Below are positions 16,016-26,100 of a stretch of 64,000 bases of DNA, piece by piece. The translations under genes were made by a program, and so were the position numbers. The notes beneath the pieces were generated by a model. That model did no database searches. It had not been told where the DNA came from and saw nothing but the letters and a program-made list of their open reading frames with translations. The DNA is taken from the NCBI GenBank assembly GCA_963730535.1, contig CAVSRU010000005.1, positions 620,001-684,000 of the forward strand, written 5' to 3'. The stretch comes from DASSUW01 sp963730535. Lineage in GTDB: Bacteria > Actinomycetota > Thermoleophilia > Solirubrobacterales > Solirubrobacteraceae. Each line of letters begins with the position of its first letter. Within the stretch, counting starts at the first letter, position 1.

Positions 16016-16032
16016 TTCGGCGCCGCAGGATA
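16016..16032 (-). promoter_or_regulatory. rpsP -10 box
   Basis: Minus-strand TATCCT at 16032-16027, 11 nt before the ATG, just past the ffh/rpsP hairpin. Predicts a leader of only a few nucleotides. Confidence 0.5.
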
Positions 16033-16044
16033 GCGGGAACTGAC

Positions 16045-16100
16045 GGGGGCCCCGCCCAACGGGCCATTCCGTGTCGAGCGATGTCCCGTTGGGCACCCCC
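16045..16100. repeat. Hairpin repeat family 2, copy 1 (ffh/rpsP junction)
   Basis: Inverted repeat with arms GGGGCCCCGCCCAACGG and CCGTTGGGCACCCCC around the loop CATTCCGTGTCGAGCGATG. The element starts at the ffh stop codon, so it is well placed as a terminator or 3'-end protector of ffh mRNA. The same sequence recurs at 28350 and 36268 in the opposite orientation. Confidence 0.85.
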
Positions 16101-17431
16101 TAGCGCTGCTTCATGAGCTGGCCCAGGTCCGGCATGCGGCCCGACTGGAGGCCGCGCATCATCTTGCGCATCTCGCCGAACTGCTTCACGAGCTGGTTGA
16201 CCTGCTGGACCGTGGTCCCGCTCCCCTTCGCGATCCGCAGCCGGCGCGAGCCCTTGATCGACTCGGGGTGGCGGCGCTCGTAGGGGGTCATCGAGAGGAT
16301 GATCGCCTCGACGCGGTCCAGCTCGCGATCGTCGACCTGGAGCTTGGAGAGCTGGTGGCCGGCCAGCCCGGGGATCATCCCGAGGATCGAGGTGAGCGGC
16401 CCCATCTTGCGGATCCGCTTGAGCTGCTCGAGGAAGTCCTCGAGCGTGAACTGGTTCTTGCGGAGCTTGCGCTCGAGATCCTTGGCCTCGTCCTCGTCGA
16501 CCGACTGCTCGGCCTTCTCGATGAAGGAGAGGACGTCCCCCATCCCCAGGATCCGCTGGGCCATGCGGTCGGGGTGGAAGCGCTCGAAGTCGCCGAGCTT
16601 CTCGCCCGTGGAGGCGTACATGATCGGCTTGCCGGTGACCGCCTTGACCGACAGCGCAGCGCCGCCGCGGGCGTCGCCGTCGAGCTTGGAGAGCACCACG
16701 CCGTCGAACTGCGCGACCTCGGCGAACTGCTCGGCCACGTTGACGGCGTCCTGGCCGGTCATCGCGTCGACGACGAGCAGGACCGCGTGGGGCCTCACCC
16801 GCTTCTTGATCCGCGCGAGCTCATCCATCAGCGCCTCGTCGACGTGCAGGCGGCCCGACGTGTCGACGATCAGCACGTCCTTGCCGTCGCGCGTGGCCTG
16901 GTCGAGCGCCCAGCCGGCGATGTCGACCGGGTCGCGGTCGGTGCCCTGCTCGTAGACGGTGGCGCCGGCCTGGGTGCCGACTTTGACGAGCTGCTCGACC
17001 GCGGCGGGCCGGTAGACGTCGCACGCCGCGACCGCCACCGACGAGCCGTTCTGCTCGCGCAGCTGCTTGGCCAGCTTCGCGGTGGCGGTCGTCTTGCCCG
17101 AGCCCTGGAGGCCGGCCATGAGGATCACGGTGGGCGGCCGGGGCGAGAACGTCAGCCCCGCCGACGCGCCGCCCATCAGGCTCGTGAGCTCCTCGTTGAC
17201 GATCTTGACGACCTGCTGGCCGGGGTTGAGCTGCTTGGCGATGTCGGCCCCGAGGGCGCGCTCCTTGACCGTCGACGTGAACTGCTTGACGACCTTGAAG
17301 TTGACGTCGGCCTCGAGCAGGGCGAGGCGGATCTCGCGCAGCGCGGCGTTGATGTCGTCCTCGGTCAGCACGCCGCGCTGGCGCACATCCGACAACGTGC
17401 CCTGGAGCTTCTCTGACAAGGAATCAAACAA
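16100..17431 (-). CDS. ffh: Signal recognition particle GTPase Ffh
   Basis: 443 aa from the TTG at 17431, where the protein begins LFDSLSEKLQG as expected for Ffh. NG domain: Walker A GLQGSGKTTATAKLA (about 107-121), DTSGRLHVD (family DTAGR), TKLDGDARGGAAL. The Met-rich M domain follows, with LTSILGMIPG and the SGSR-like RRLRIAKGSGT signature, ending MRGLQSGRMPDLGQLMKQ. It targets nascent membrane proteins to FtsY, whose gene lies 4 kb upstream on the same strand. A TACCCT -10 box 9 nt before the TTG suggests a leaderless transcript. Confidence 0.96.
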   Translation of the reverse strand: MFDSLSEKLQGTLSDVRQRGVLTEDDINAALREIRLALLEADVNFKVVKQFTSTVKERALGADIAKQLNPGQQVVKIVNEELTSLMGGASAGLTFSPRPPTVILMAGLQGSGKTTATAKLAKQLREQNGSSVAVAACDVYRPAAVEQLVKVGTQAGATVYEQGTDRDPVDIAGWALDQATRDGKDVLIVDTSGRLHVDEALMDELARIKKRVRPHAVLLVVDAMTGQDAVNVAEQFAEVAQFDGVVLSKLDGDARGGAALSVKAVTGKPIMYASTGEKLGDFERFHPDRMAQRILGMGDVLSFIEKAEQSVDEDEAKDLERKLRKNQFTLEDFLEQLKRIRKMGPLTSILGMIPGLAGHQLSKLQVDDRELDRVEAIILSMTPYERRHPESIKGSRRLRIAKGSGTTVQQVNQLVKQFGEMRKMMRGLQSGRMPDLGQLMKQR

Positions 17432-17456
17432 CGCCCCTACAGGGTACGGTGCGCTC
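17432..17456. promoter_or_regulatory. Divergent overlapping promoters (ffh / sthA)
   Basis: Only 25 bp separate the TTG of ffh and the GTG of sthA. AGGGTACGGT (17441-17450) encodes TACGGT on the plus strand (17445-17450, 6 nt before GTG) and TACCCT on the minus strand (17446-17441, 9 nt before TTG). The two boxes share the TA step, so two polymerases could not initiate at once. Confidence 0.7.
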
Positions 17457-18839
17457 GTGGAGCTCGACCTACTCGTCATCGGATCCGGACCGAGCGGCCA
17501 GAAGTCTGCGATCCAGGCCGCCAAGCTCGGCAAGCGGGTCGCCGTCGCCGAGCGCAAGGAGCGCCTCGGCGGCGTCTCCATCCACACCGGCACGATCCCG
17601 TCCAAGACGCTGCGGGAGGCGGTGCTCGAGCAGCTCGCCCAGCGCCCGCTCGACGTGCTCGACCCGACGCGCATCGAGGAGTCCGAGGAGGCGGTGCTCC
17701 AGCAGCTGATGGACCGCACCGCACGCGTCGTGGCCGCCGAGACCGCCGTGGTGCGCGAGCAGTTCCGGCGCAACCGCGTCGGGCTGCTCCCCGGTCAGGC
17801 CTACTTCGTCGACGCCAACACGGTGAAGATGGAGGGCGACGACGAGCCGATCCGGGCGGGCCGGATCGTCATCGCCTCCGGCACCCATCCAGCGCGTCCG
17901 CGGTCCGTCGAGTTCGACGATCGGACCGTGATCGACTCGGACGGCCTGCTCAAGCTCGAGCACCACGTGCCGCGCTCGATGATCGTGGTCGGCGCCGGCG
18001 TCATCGGCGTCGAGTACGCCTCGATGTTCGGCGCGCTCGGGACGAAGGTCACGGTGATCGACAAGCGCGACCGCGTCCTCAACTTCCTCGACATCGAGAT
18101 CGGCGAGGCGTTCCAGTACCTGCTGCGGCGCAACAACGTCACGTTCCGCCTGCGCGAGTCGGTCGCCGGCGTCGACCTCGAGGCGGACGCCCGCGGCCCC
18201 CGCGTGCGCCTCGAGTCGGGCAAGGAACTGGTCGCCGAGACCGTGCTCTACGCGGTCGGCCGCCAGGGCGACACGACGCACCTCCAGCTCGACAAGGCGG
18301 GCCTGGAGGCCGACTCGCGCGGGCGCATCCCCGTCGACGAGTCGCACTGCACGACCGTCCCGCACATCTTCGCGGTCGGCGACGTCGCCGGCGGCGGGCT
18401 GGCCGCGACGGCCATGGAGCAGGGCCGCATCGCGACGCTGCACGCGTTCGGCGAGCCCGTGCAGACGCTCCCGGAGCTCGTTCCCACCGGCGTCTACGCG
18501 ATCCCCGAGATCGCCATGGTCGGCCGCACCGAGGAGCAGCTGACCGACGAGGCCGTGCCCTACGTGACCGGCGTGGCGCGCTGGAGCGAGCTCGCCCGCG
18601 GCCTGATGAGCGGCGACGAGGACGGCATGCTCAAGCTGCTCGTCTCGACCGAGGATCGCAAGCTGCTCGGCGTCCACGTGATCGGCACCGGCGCCACCGA
18701 CCTCGTGCACATCGGGCAGGCCGTGATGGGCGGCGCCTCGACGATCGACTTCCTCGTCACCGCGGTCTTCAACTACCCGACGTTCGCCGAGTCCTACAAG
18801 GTCGCGGCGCTCGACGCCGCGAACCGCATCAGGGGCTAG
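17457..18839 (+). CDS. sthA: Soluble pyridine nucleotide transhydrogenase (Si-specific)
   Basis: 460 aa flavoprotein of the dihydrolipoamide dehydrogenase superfamily. The FAD loop is VIGSGPSGQKSA (residues 8-19) and the NAD(P) loop VVGAGVIGVEYASMFG. At the redox-disulfide position the sequence reads GGVSIHTGTIPSKTL, with neither cysteine of CxxxxC, which marks SthA rather than Lpd or glutathione reductase. SthA moves hydride between NADPH and NAD+. The GTG has a TACGGT box 6 nt upstream and no Shine-Dalgarno. The 3' end overlaps the SPFH gene by 11 bp. Confidence 0.93.
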   Translation: MELDLLVIGSGPSGQKSAIQAAKLGKRVAVAERKERLGGVSIHTGTIPSKTLREAVLEQLAQRPLDVLDPTRIEESEEAVLQQLMDRTARVVAAETAVVREQFRRNRVGLLPGQAYFVDANTVKMEGDDEPIRAGRIVIASGTHPARPRSVEFDDRTVIDSDGLLKLEHHVPRSMIVVGAGVIGVEYASMFGALGTKVTVIDKRDRVLNFLDIEIGEAFQYLLRRNNVTFRLRESVAGVDLEADARGPRVRLESGKELVAETVLYAVGRQGDTTHLQLDKAGLEADSRGRIPVDESHCTTVPHIFAVGDVAGGGLAATAMEQGRIATLHAFGEPVQTLPELVPTGVYAIPEIAMVGRTEEQLTDEAVPYVTGVARWSELARGLMSGDEDGMLKLLVSTEDRKLLGVHVIGTGATDLVHIGQAVMGGASTIDFLVTAVFNYPTFAESYKVAALDAANRIRG

Positions 18840-19875
18840 GCGGCAGCTCCCGCTGGCCCGGGGTCTCGGCGCTGCTGACCTCCTCGGCGGCCTGGCGCGC
18901 CGCCGCCGCCGCCTCCGCGGCGTCCGCCGCCGCGGCCTCGCGGGCGTCGTCGCGCTCCTTCCGAGCCTCCTGCCGAGCCTCCGGACGCGGCCGCGGCTGC
19001 GACTCGAGCGCACCGCCGATCTGCGCCCCCAGGTTCCCGAGGGCCTGCGTGAACTCGCTCGGGATGACGAAGATCTTGTTGGCCTCGCCCTGCGCGAGCT
19101 GCGGCAGCATCTGGAGGTACTGGTACGACAGCAGCCGCTCGTCGGGCGCGCCGTCGTGGATGGCCTGGAAGACCGTCTCGATCGCCTTCGCCTCGCCCTC
19201 GGCCCGCAAGATCGCGGCGGTGCGGGCGCCCTCGGCCTTGAGCACCGCCGACTGCTTCTCGCCCTCGGCGGTGAGGATCTGCGACTGCCTGCTGCCCTCG
19301 GCCGTGAGGATCGTCGCCCGCCGGTCGCGCTCGGCGCGCATCTGCTTCTCCATCGCCTCCTGAACGGTGCGCGGCGGCTCGACCGACTTGAGCTCGACGC
19401 GGTTGACGCGGATCCCCCACTTGCCGGTCGCCTCGTCGAGCACCACCCGCAGCTGCGAGTTCACGTTGTCGCGCGACGTCAGCGTCTCCTCGAGCGTCAG
19501 GCCGCCGATCACGTTGCGCAGCGTGGTCACCGTGAGCTGCTCGATCGCCTGGAGCGGGTTGGCCACCTCGTAGGTGACGGCCTTCGGATCGGTGACCGTG
19601 AAGTAGATGACGGTGTCGATGCCGACCACGAGGTTGTCCTCGGTGATCACCGGCTGGGGCGGGAACGAGACCACCTGCTCGCGCAGGTCGATCAGCGGCT
19701 TGACGCGGTCGACGAACGGGACGATCAGCGTGAGCCCGGGGTCGAGCGTGCGGGTGTAGCGCCCGAGGCGCTCGACGATCCCGGCGCGCGCCTGCGGCAC
19801 GATCCGCACGCCGGCCGCGGCGACGATGATCAGGAACACCGCGAGGACGATCAGGGCGATCAATCCGGCTTCCAT
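18829..19875 (-). CDS. SPFH/Band 7 (stomatin-like) membrane protein
   Basis: 348 aa. An N-terminal hydrophobic helix (residues 4-22) anchors it, then the SPFH domain begins with IVPQARAGIVERLGRY and contains VVGIDTVIYFTVTDP and VITEDNLVV. The region about 178-235 has repeated coiled-coil units of the type (A/T)ILTAEGxxQ, then an Ala/Glu-rich tail. Stomatin/QmcA family proteins form ring-like membrane microdomain scaffolds. The NfeD partner lies 13 bp upstream, the usual pairing. Confidence 0.92.
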   Translation of the reverse strand: MEAGLIALIVLAVFLIIVAAAGVRIVPQARAGIVERLGRYTRTLDPGLTLIVPFVDRVKPLIDLREQVVSFPPQPVITEDNLVVGIDTVIYFTVTDPKAVTYEVANPLQAIEQLTVTTLRNVIGGLTLEETLTSRDNVNSQLRVVLDEATGKWGIRVNRVELKSVEPPRTVQEAMEKQMRAERDRRATILTAEGSRQSQILTAEGEKQSAVLKAEGARTAAILRAEGEAKAIETVFQAIHDGAPDERLLSYQYLQMLPQLAQGEANKIFVIPSEFTQALGNLGAQIGGALESQPRPRPEARQEARKERDDAREAAAADAAEAAAAARQAAEEVSSAETPGQRELPPSP

Positions 19876-19888
19876 GAGCGCTACCTCC

Positions 19889-20320
19889 TTATTCCGCCAC
19901 GAGCGCCGTGGCGCCCCTGATCTCCAGCACTTGCACGCGCTTGCCCGCTTCGATGACGTCGTCGTCGTCGTAGGCGCGCGCGGTCCATACCTCGCCGTCG
20001 ATGCGCACGCAGCCGACGCCCTCCTCGTTGGCGATGCGCTCCACCACGGTCGCGGTGCGACCGACGAGGGCGGCGGTGCCGGTCCGCAGCTGGCCCGGCT
20101 GGCGAAGATGACGCGTGGCGATCGGGCGCAGCCCGGCGAGCAGGACGATCGACACGAGCAGGAACACGGCCCCGCTCGCGATCGCGCCGGCGCCGGCGGC
20201 GGCCACCAGCGCGGCGACCGCGGCTCCTCCGGCGAACGGCGCGAGGAAGAAGCTCAGCGTGAAGATCTCCCCCACCCCGAAGATGACCGCCGCGATCAGC
20301 CAGATCAGCCAGGGCTCCAT
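19889..20320 (-). CDS. NfeD-family membrane protein
   Basis: 143 aa. Two or three membrane segments (about 5-50 and 50-68) precede a soluble OB-fold domain with LVGRTATVVERI, GCVRIDGEVWTARA and AGKRVQVLEIRGATALV, the NfeD C-terminal pattern. This is the short form without the ClpP-like protease domain. It partners with the adjacent SPFH protein, with a suggested role in membrane organisation. Confidence 0.92.
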   Translation of the reverse strand: MEPWLIWLIAAVIFGVGEIFTLSFFLAPFAGGAAVAALVAAAGAGAIASGAVFLLVSIVLLAGLRPIATRHLRQPGQLRTGTAALVGRTATVVERIANEEGVGCVRIDGEVWTARAYDDDDVIEAGKRVQVLEIRGATALVAE

Positions 20321-20333
20321 TCCTGGCTCGATG

Positions 20334-21077
20334 CTACCTACGCCGGACGACGGGGAAGTCGAAGTAGGTCCCCGGGTAGCGCTCGTTCGCGAGCGTGAAG
20401 TGCCACCACTCGTTGGCGTAGTCCTCGAAGCCGGCCCGTTCGAGCGTGCGCTTGAGCAGCAGGCGGTTGCGGCGCGGGCGGCCGCTGATGCGGGCGTCGA
20501 GCGTGTGCGCGCGGGGGTCGAAGCAGTCGTACGCCGTGCCCATGCTCACCGAGTTGTCGGGGTAGCGCCGGGCGCGGGGCGCGTAGCAGCGGACGAGCCC
20601 GAAGCGCTTGCGGGTCCAGCGCGGCTGGGGCTTCGGCGGCAGGCGCACGAGCGTGAGGTCGACGGTGCTGCCGCGGCTGTGGCCGGAGCGGTGGGCGATG
20701 TAGCCGCGGTCGAAGAGCTGCGACTTGTCGACGTGCGGGAAGAACTCGCGCTTCATCTTGTCGTCGGCCGGGTTCGCGGCCCAGCGGGCGAACTGGTCGA
20801 CGGCGCGCTGGGGCCGGTAGCAGTCGTAGACCTTGAGGCTGTAGCCGCGGGGCCGCAGCTCGGCCTGCGCCCGTTCGAGCGCGCGGGCGGCGCGGCGGTG
20901 CAAGATGCAGACGGGGTCGCGGTAGCCGTCGATCCGCCGGCCGACGAAGTTGTAGCGGGCGGCGTACCGCATGTCGTGGAGGATCGTGGGGTCGACCCGG
21001 TCGAGCTCGACGAAGCCCTTGGGGCGGTCGGCGGGGGCGGGCGCGGCCAGCGCGAGGAGGACGGCGAGCAGCTTCAC
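20334..21077 (-). CDS. VanX-like D-Ala-D-Ala dipeptidase (M15D family), secreted
   Basis: 247 aa with a short signal-like N-terminus (LLAVLLALAAPAPA). M15D features: YATNNF-type block as RYAARYNFVGR, VYDCYRP, zinc motif SGHSRGSTVDLTL (His...Asp) and the catalytic/zinc EWWHF near the C-terminus. It hydrolyses D-alanyl-D-alanine or cell-wall peptides. With an export signal and no van genes nearby, a wall-recycling role is more likely than vancomycin resistance. The ATG overlaps the ftsY stop (ATGA). Confidence 0.9.
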   Translation of the reverse strand: MKLLAVLLALAAPAPADRPKGFVELDRVDPTILHDMRYAARYNFVGRRIDGYRDPVCILHRRAARALERAQAELRPRGYSLKVYDCYRPQRAVDQFARWAANPADDKMKREFFPHVDKSQLFDRGYIAHRSGHSRGSTVDLTLVRLPPKPQPRWTRKRFGLVRCYAPRARRYPDNSVSMGTAYDCFDPRAHTLDARISGRPRRNRLLLKRTLERAGFEDYANEWWHFTLANERYPGTYFDFPVVRRR

Positions 21078-22072
21078 GAGGTGAGCAGCGCCCGGGCGAA
21101 GTCGTCCGGGTCGAACGGCCGCAGGTCCTCGAGCTGCTCTCCGACGCCGATCAGCTTGACCGGGATGCCGAGCTCGTTGGCGATCGCGAGCGCGATGCCG
21201 CCCTTGGCCGTGCCGTCGAGCTTGGTCAGCACGATCCCGCTGACGTCGACGGCCTCGCCGAACAGCTTCGCCTGGCGGATGCCGTTCTGACCCGTGGTGG
21301 CGTCCACGGTCATCAGCGTCTCGTGCGGCGCGTCGGGCATCTGCTTGGTGATGACCCGGCGGACCTTCGTCAGCTCCTCCATCAGGTTGTGCTGCGTGTG
21401 GAGGCGCCCGGCGGTGTCGATGATCACGACGTCCGCGCCGCGCTCCCGCCCCCGGGCCACGGCGTCGAAGGCGACCGCTCCCGGATCCGATCCCTCGGGC
21501 CCCTTGATCAGCTCGACGTCGGCGCGCTCGGCCCAGCGCTCGAGCTGCTCGACGGCCGCCGCGCGGAACGTGTCGGCCGCGCCGACGACGACCCGCTGGC
21601 CGAGCGTGTGGCGCAGGTGCCAGGCGAGCTTGCCGATCGTCGTCGTCTTGCCGGTGCCGTTGACGCCGACCACGAGGATGACCGTCGGCTCAGGGCGGAT
21701 GTCGATCGTGTCGTCGCCGGTGCGGGCGAGCTCGGCGAGCAGCTCGGCGAGCCGCTGGGTCAGCGCCTCGCCGCCGACGAGGTCGCCGGCCTCGGCCTCG
21801 CGCTCCAGCCGCTCGACGACCAGGGCAGTGGTGCGCGCGCCGACGTCGGCGTAGATCAGCGCCTCCTCGAGCCGCTCCCAGGTCGCCTCGTCGAGGTCGC
21901 CCTCGAACAGCGTCGCCTGGACCTCGGCGGCCAGCGCCTCGCGCGTCTTGCGCATCGACTCGCGCAGGCGGCCGAAGAAGCCGCGCCGCCGGTCGCCCTC
22001 CCCCGGGTCGGGCGCGTCGGGAGGCACCGTCTCGCCGTGGGTGATGAACAGGTGGTGCCAGTCGCGCGCCAC
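21074..22072 (-). CDS. ftsY: Signal recognition particle receptor FtsY
   Basis: 332 aa with a short acidic N-terminal part and the NG GTPase domain: Walker A VGVNGTGKTTTIGKLA (about 135-150), AADTFRAAAVEQL, DTAGRLHTQHNLMEEL, TKLDGTAKGGIAL, GVGEQLEDLRPF. It receives SRP-ribosome complexes at the membrane. The NGTGKTTTIGK loop separates it from Ffh (GSGKTT). smc lies upstream with only the LLM gene between, matching the smc-ftsY order of many actinobacteria. Confidence 0.96.
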   Translation of the reverse strand: MARDWHHLFITHGETVPPDAPDPGEGDRRRGFFGRLRESMRKTREALAAEVQATLFEGDLDEATWERLEEALIYADVGARTTALVVERLEREAEAGDLVGGEALTQRLAELLAELARTGDDTIDIRPEPTVILVVGVNGTGKTTTIGKLAWHLRHTLGQRVVVGAADTFRAAAVEQLERWAERADVELIKGPEGSDPGAVAFDAVARGRERGADVVIIDTAGRLHTQHNLMEELTKVRRVITKQMPDAPHETLMTVDATTGQNGIRQAKLFGEAVDVSGIVLTKLDGTAKGGIALAIANELGIPVKLIGVGEQLEDLRPFDPDDFARALLTS

Positions 22073-22084
22073 GACGCGGGCAGG

Positions 22085-22972
22085 CTAGCGGACCTCCGGG
22101 ATCACCTCGCGACCGATCAGCTCGAGCACCTCGAGGTCCGTGTGCAGCAGGTGCTGCAGCATCACACGCTCCACGCCCGCGGCCTCGAGCTGGTGGAGCT
22201 GCTCGACGATCTGCTCGGGCGTGCCGGCGAGCCAGCCGGGCGACGGGTCGCGGCCGAGCCGCTTCGCGTGGTCGCCGGTGACGGCGAAGCCGGTCATGAG
22301 CGAGAACGGGATCGGGTCGCGGCCGATGTCGGCGCACGCGGCGGCGATCCGCTCGCGCAGGTCGCGGCACTCATCGGCGGTCGCGCCGACGGTGTTGTAC
22401 TCGTCGGCCCAGCGGGCGGCCAGTGCCGCGCCGCGGGGCTTCGCCCTCCCGCCCGCGATCAGCGTCGGATGCGGCTGCTGCACCGGCTTGGGCAGCGGGT
22501 CGGCGTGCTCGAGGTCGTAGAAGCGCCCGTGGAAGTCGAACGGCCCCTCGGTCCACGAGCGATGGACGATCTCGAACTGCTCGGCGAGGCGGTCGAAGCG
22601 GTCGCGCGGCGTGTCGAACGGGAAGCCGAACGCGCGGTGCTCTCCCTCGTGCCAGCCCGCGCCCAGCCCGAGCTCGACGCGGCCGCCGGAGACGTGGTCG
22701 GCGGTGACCACGGAGCGGGCGAGGATCGACGGGTGGCGGAACGTGGCGGGCGAGACGAGCGTGCCGAGCCGGAGCGTGGTCGTGGTCGCCGCGAGGGCGT
22801 TGATCGTGCTCCAGGCATCGAGCGAGCCACGGCCGGGCACGCCTTCGAGCGACGCATAGTGGTCCGAGCGGAACAGCGCCTCGAAGCCGTGGGCCTCGGC
22901 GGCTTGCGCCAGGGCGCGCCAGTCGTCCCACGTGACGCCTTCTTGGCCTTCGATCATCAGGCAGACGCGCAT
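22085..22972 (-). CDS. LLM-class F420-dependent oxidoreductase
   Basis: 295 aa luciferase-like monooxygenase fold. The N-terminus RVCLMIEGQEGVTWDDW, the LRLGTLVSPATFRHPSILA strand, LGLGAGWHEGEHRAFGFPF and the C-terminal GTPEQIVEQL follow the family of F420-dependent enzymes common in actinobacteria. Substrate unknown. ATG 22972 was chosen; in-frame sequence further up runs through repeat copy C. A TATTGT -10 box lies 11 nt upstream (22989-22984). It is inserted between smc and ftsY. Confidence 0.88.
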   Translation of the reverse strand: MRVCLMIEGQEGVTWDDWRALAQAAEAHGFEALFRSDHYASLEGVPGRGSLDAWSTINALAATTTTLRLGTLVSPATFRHPSILARSVVTADHVSGGRVELGLGAGWHEGEHRAFGFPFDTPRDRFDRLAEQFEIVHRSWTEGPFDFHGRFYDLEHADPLPKPVQQPHPTLIAGGRAKPRGAALAARWADEYNTVGATADECRDLRERIAAACADIGRDPIPFSLMTGFAVTGDHAKRLGRDPSPGWLAGTPEQIVEQLHQLEAAGVERVMLQHLLHTDLEVLELIGREVIPEVR

Positions 22973-22997
22973 CGTTCGTACGGACAATAGGCCCGTG

Positions 22998-23144
22998 GCG
23001 AACGTCAACTGCGGCTGGGTAGGGAGGTGAGGGGATCGGCCGCGATCAGGGTGCATAACGTCGACCTCACGACTCCTGCGCTCGTGACGTCGACGAAATG
23101 CACCCTCCCGAGCCTTTCCCTCAATGCCGCCGTTGACGTTCGCC
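22998..23144. repeat. Inverted-end intergenic element, copy C (single core)
   Basis: Ends GCGAACGTCAACTGCGGCTG (left) and GCCGCCGTTGACGTTCGCC (right, to 23144). The core (23048-23106) has arms AGGGTGCATAACGTCGACCT and ACGTCGACGAAATGCACCCT around GACTCCTGCGCTC. It is nearly the same as unit 1 of copy B. The right end stops 5 bp from the smc stop codon, and the left end lies beside the LLM promoter. Confidence 0.88.
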
Positions 23145-23149
23145 CAGGA

Positions 23150-26100
23150 TCAGGCAGCGCGCTCGGCGGCCGGGAGCCGCCGCGAGACGACGCGGGAGAC
23201 GCCGTTGCCGGCCATCGACACCCCGTAGAGGCAGTCGGCGGCCTCCATCGTGCGCTTCTGGTGGGTGACGACAATGAACTGGGCGCGGTCGGAGAACTTG
23301 CGCAGGAGGGTGAGGAAGCGGTCGATGTTGATGTCGTCGAGCGCGGCCTCGACCTCGTCGAGGATGTAGAACGGGCACGGGCGGGCGAGGAAGACGGCGA
23401 ACAGGAAGGCGAGCGCGGTCATCGACTTCTCGCCGCCGGACAGGAGCGTGAGCCGCTTGGTTGCCTTGCCGGCGGGCGTGATCTCGATCTCGACGCCCAA
23501 GCGCTCGTCCTCGTCCTCCTCCTCGGCCTCGGCTTCGGCCGCGAGCTCGGCGTCCTCGGGCGAGGCCGGCTCCTCGGCGTCCCCGCCGCCGAGCACCGGG
23601 CGCGGGCCGGCGTCCTCGCGGACGAGCCGCAGGCGCCCGCGACCGCCCGGGAAGAGCTGCGCGGCGACCTCCTCGAAGTTCTTGGCCGCGGCCGTGAAGG
23701 TCTCCTCGAACGCCTCGCGGATGCGGCGGTCCGTGTCGCGGATCAGGCTCTCGAGCTCGCGCATCGCGGTCTCGAGGTCCTCGCGCTGGTGCTCGAGCTC
23801 CTCGACGTGCGCCACGGCCTCCTCGTACTCGCGCTTGGCGAGCGGGTTGACGGGGCCGAGCTGCTCCCGGCGGCGGCGCAGGCGCTCGATCCGCCCTTCG
23901 AGGTCGGCGCGCTCGCCCTCCGCCAGCGAGCCTTCGGCGGGCTGGGCCTCGAGGCCGAGCTTCTCGGCCAGGCGGGCGAGGTCGCGGCCGGCGTCCGTGG
24001 CGCGGTCGCGAGCCTGCTGGGCCCGCACCTCGCCGCGCGTGACCTCCTCGCCACGCTCCTTCAGGCGGCTCTGCACCTGCGACTCCTGGGCCGCGCACGC
24101 CCGCAGCTCGCCGGCCAGGCGCTCGCCGGCCTCGCGGTCGGCTCGCAGGTCGGCCTCGAAGCCCTCGAGGCGGGCCGCCACCGCCGCCCCGGCCTCCTGA
24201 AGCGCCGCGGCGAGCCGCTCCGCCGCAGGCCGCAGCGCCTCGTCGCGCGCCAGACGCTCGCGCTCGGCGGCGATCCGGCGCTCGCGCTCGGCGCGCTCCC
24301 GCTCGGCGCGCTCGACGAGCCGGCGCTCGCTGGCGATCGCCGCCTCGAGCTGCCCGCGCCGCTCGGCACCGGGGCCCTCGTCGGGCGCCGTCCGGCGCTG
24401 CTCGATGAGCCACCCCGCGTGGCGCTCCGCCTCGACCGCCTCGTCCCGCTCGCGAGCGGCGGCCCGAGCCGAGCGCTCGGCGTCGTCGCGGGCGGCGTCG
24501 GCGGCCTCGACGGCCCGCGAGGCCTCCTCCACGCGCGCGAGCGCCGCCTGCTCGGCCTGCGCCGCGCGCTCGACGGCGGCGATGAGCGCATCGCGCCGGT
24601 TGCGCTCGGCCAGCACCCGGTCTTCGCCGCCGGCAGGAACCTGCCGGAGCTCGCGGCTCGCCGGAGACCAGACGCGCCCGTCGCGGGTCACCGCGACGCC
24701 GGCGAACGACGGATCGAGCCCGTCGAACGACTCCACGACCCACACCGAGGAGAGCAGCGCGGCGACGAGCTGGTCGCCGCGGGCCGCCCGCACGTGGGCG
24801 GCCAGAGGCTCGGCGCCTGCCGACGGCCGCGCGCCGGGGTCCGCCCCGCCACTGCCGTCGGGCAGGATCAGCGCTGCGCCGCCGTCACCGCCCGCCCGGT
24901 CGAGCAGCGCGGCGCCCTCGGCGAGGTCGGCCGCGACCGCGGCCCGCAGCCGCGGGCCGAGCGCGGCAGCGAGGGCGAGCTCGTAGCCGGAGTCGGCGCT
25001 GAGGTCGTCGGCGAGCGCCGGGGCGCCGCCCGGCGCACCGGCGTGCGAGCGCAGGAACTGGTTGAGCTTGGCCAGCTCGGCGCCGGCCGCGGCGGCCTCG
25101 CGGCGGGCGGCCTCGGCGGCGGCCTCGACCTCGCGCCGCGCCCGTCGCGACGTCTCCGCGGAGACGTCCGCCTCGCCGCGCGCGGCCGCTGCCGCCGCTG
25201 CGGCCTCCGTCAAGGCCGCGACCTTCGACGCCGTGTCGGCGCGGCGCGCCTCGAGCGCCGCGACCTCGCGCTCCACGCGCGCCCGGCGATCCGAGGCCAG
25301 CTCGGCGAGCTCCGCCTCCAGCGCCGCGATCCGCTCGACCGCCTCCTCGTCACCCGTGTCGGCCGCCGTCTCGGCCTCCAGCGAGGCCAGCAGCGCCCGC
25401 CGCCGGTCCAGGCGGTCCGACAACCCGACCGCGGCCTGCCGCGCCGACTCCTCGCGCAGGCCGATCCGCTCGCGCGCCGACCGCGCCGCGTAGAACCGGT
25501 TGGCGAGCGCCTCGCGCTCCTCGCCGCGGGACGCCAGCGCCTCCTCGGCCGCCTCGCGCCGCGCCGCCACCGCCCGCAGCTCCTCCTCGGTCTCCGCCGC
25601 CGCCGCCCGCGCCGCCGCCACGGCCGCCTCGGCGGCTGCCAAGCCGGCGTGGGCCACGCGCACGTCCTCGCGCGCCAGCGCCCACAGCGCCTCGTCGGTC
25701 TGCCGCTCGAGCCGCTCGTGCAGCTCGGCAGCCTCGGCCTGGCGCTTCAAGGGCCGCAGCCGCGTGCGCGCTTCGCGCTCCACATCCAGCGCCCGGTCCA
25801 GGTTGTCCTGCGTGCGGGCCAGCTTGAGCTGCGCGCGGCGCCGGCGCTTGCGGTGCTTGCCGAGCCCGGCGGCCTCCTCGATCAGCAGCCGCCGGTCGCG
25901 CGCCTTGGAGGTCACGATCGCCTCGACCCGGCCCTGGGAGACGACCGAGTGCATCTCCTTGCCGAGCCCCGTGTCGGACAGGAGCTCCAGCACGTCGGTG
26001 AGCCGGCAGCGCGCGCCGTTGATCCGGTACTCGCCCTCCCCCGCCCGGTTGAGCCTGCGCAGGATCGAGATCTCGCCCGCCTCGAGGTCGATCCCGCCGC

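Noticed and set aside
16045..16100. Coding N-terminal extension of bS16 through the hairpin
   Set aside because: The extension translates the repeat sequence, also seen at two other loci, and bS16 normally starts at the ATG at 16015.
20334..21077. Vancomycin resistance locus (VanX)
   Set aside because: No vanH/vanA/vanRS genes nearby and the protein seems exported; a wall-recycling dipeptidase fits better.
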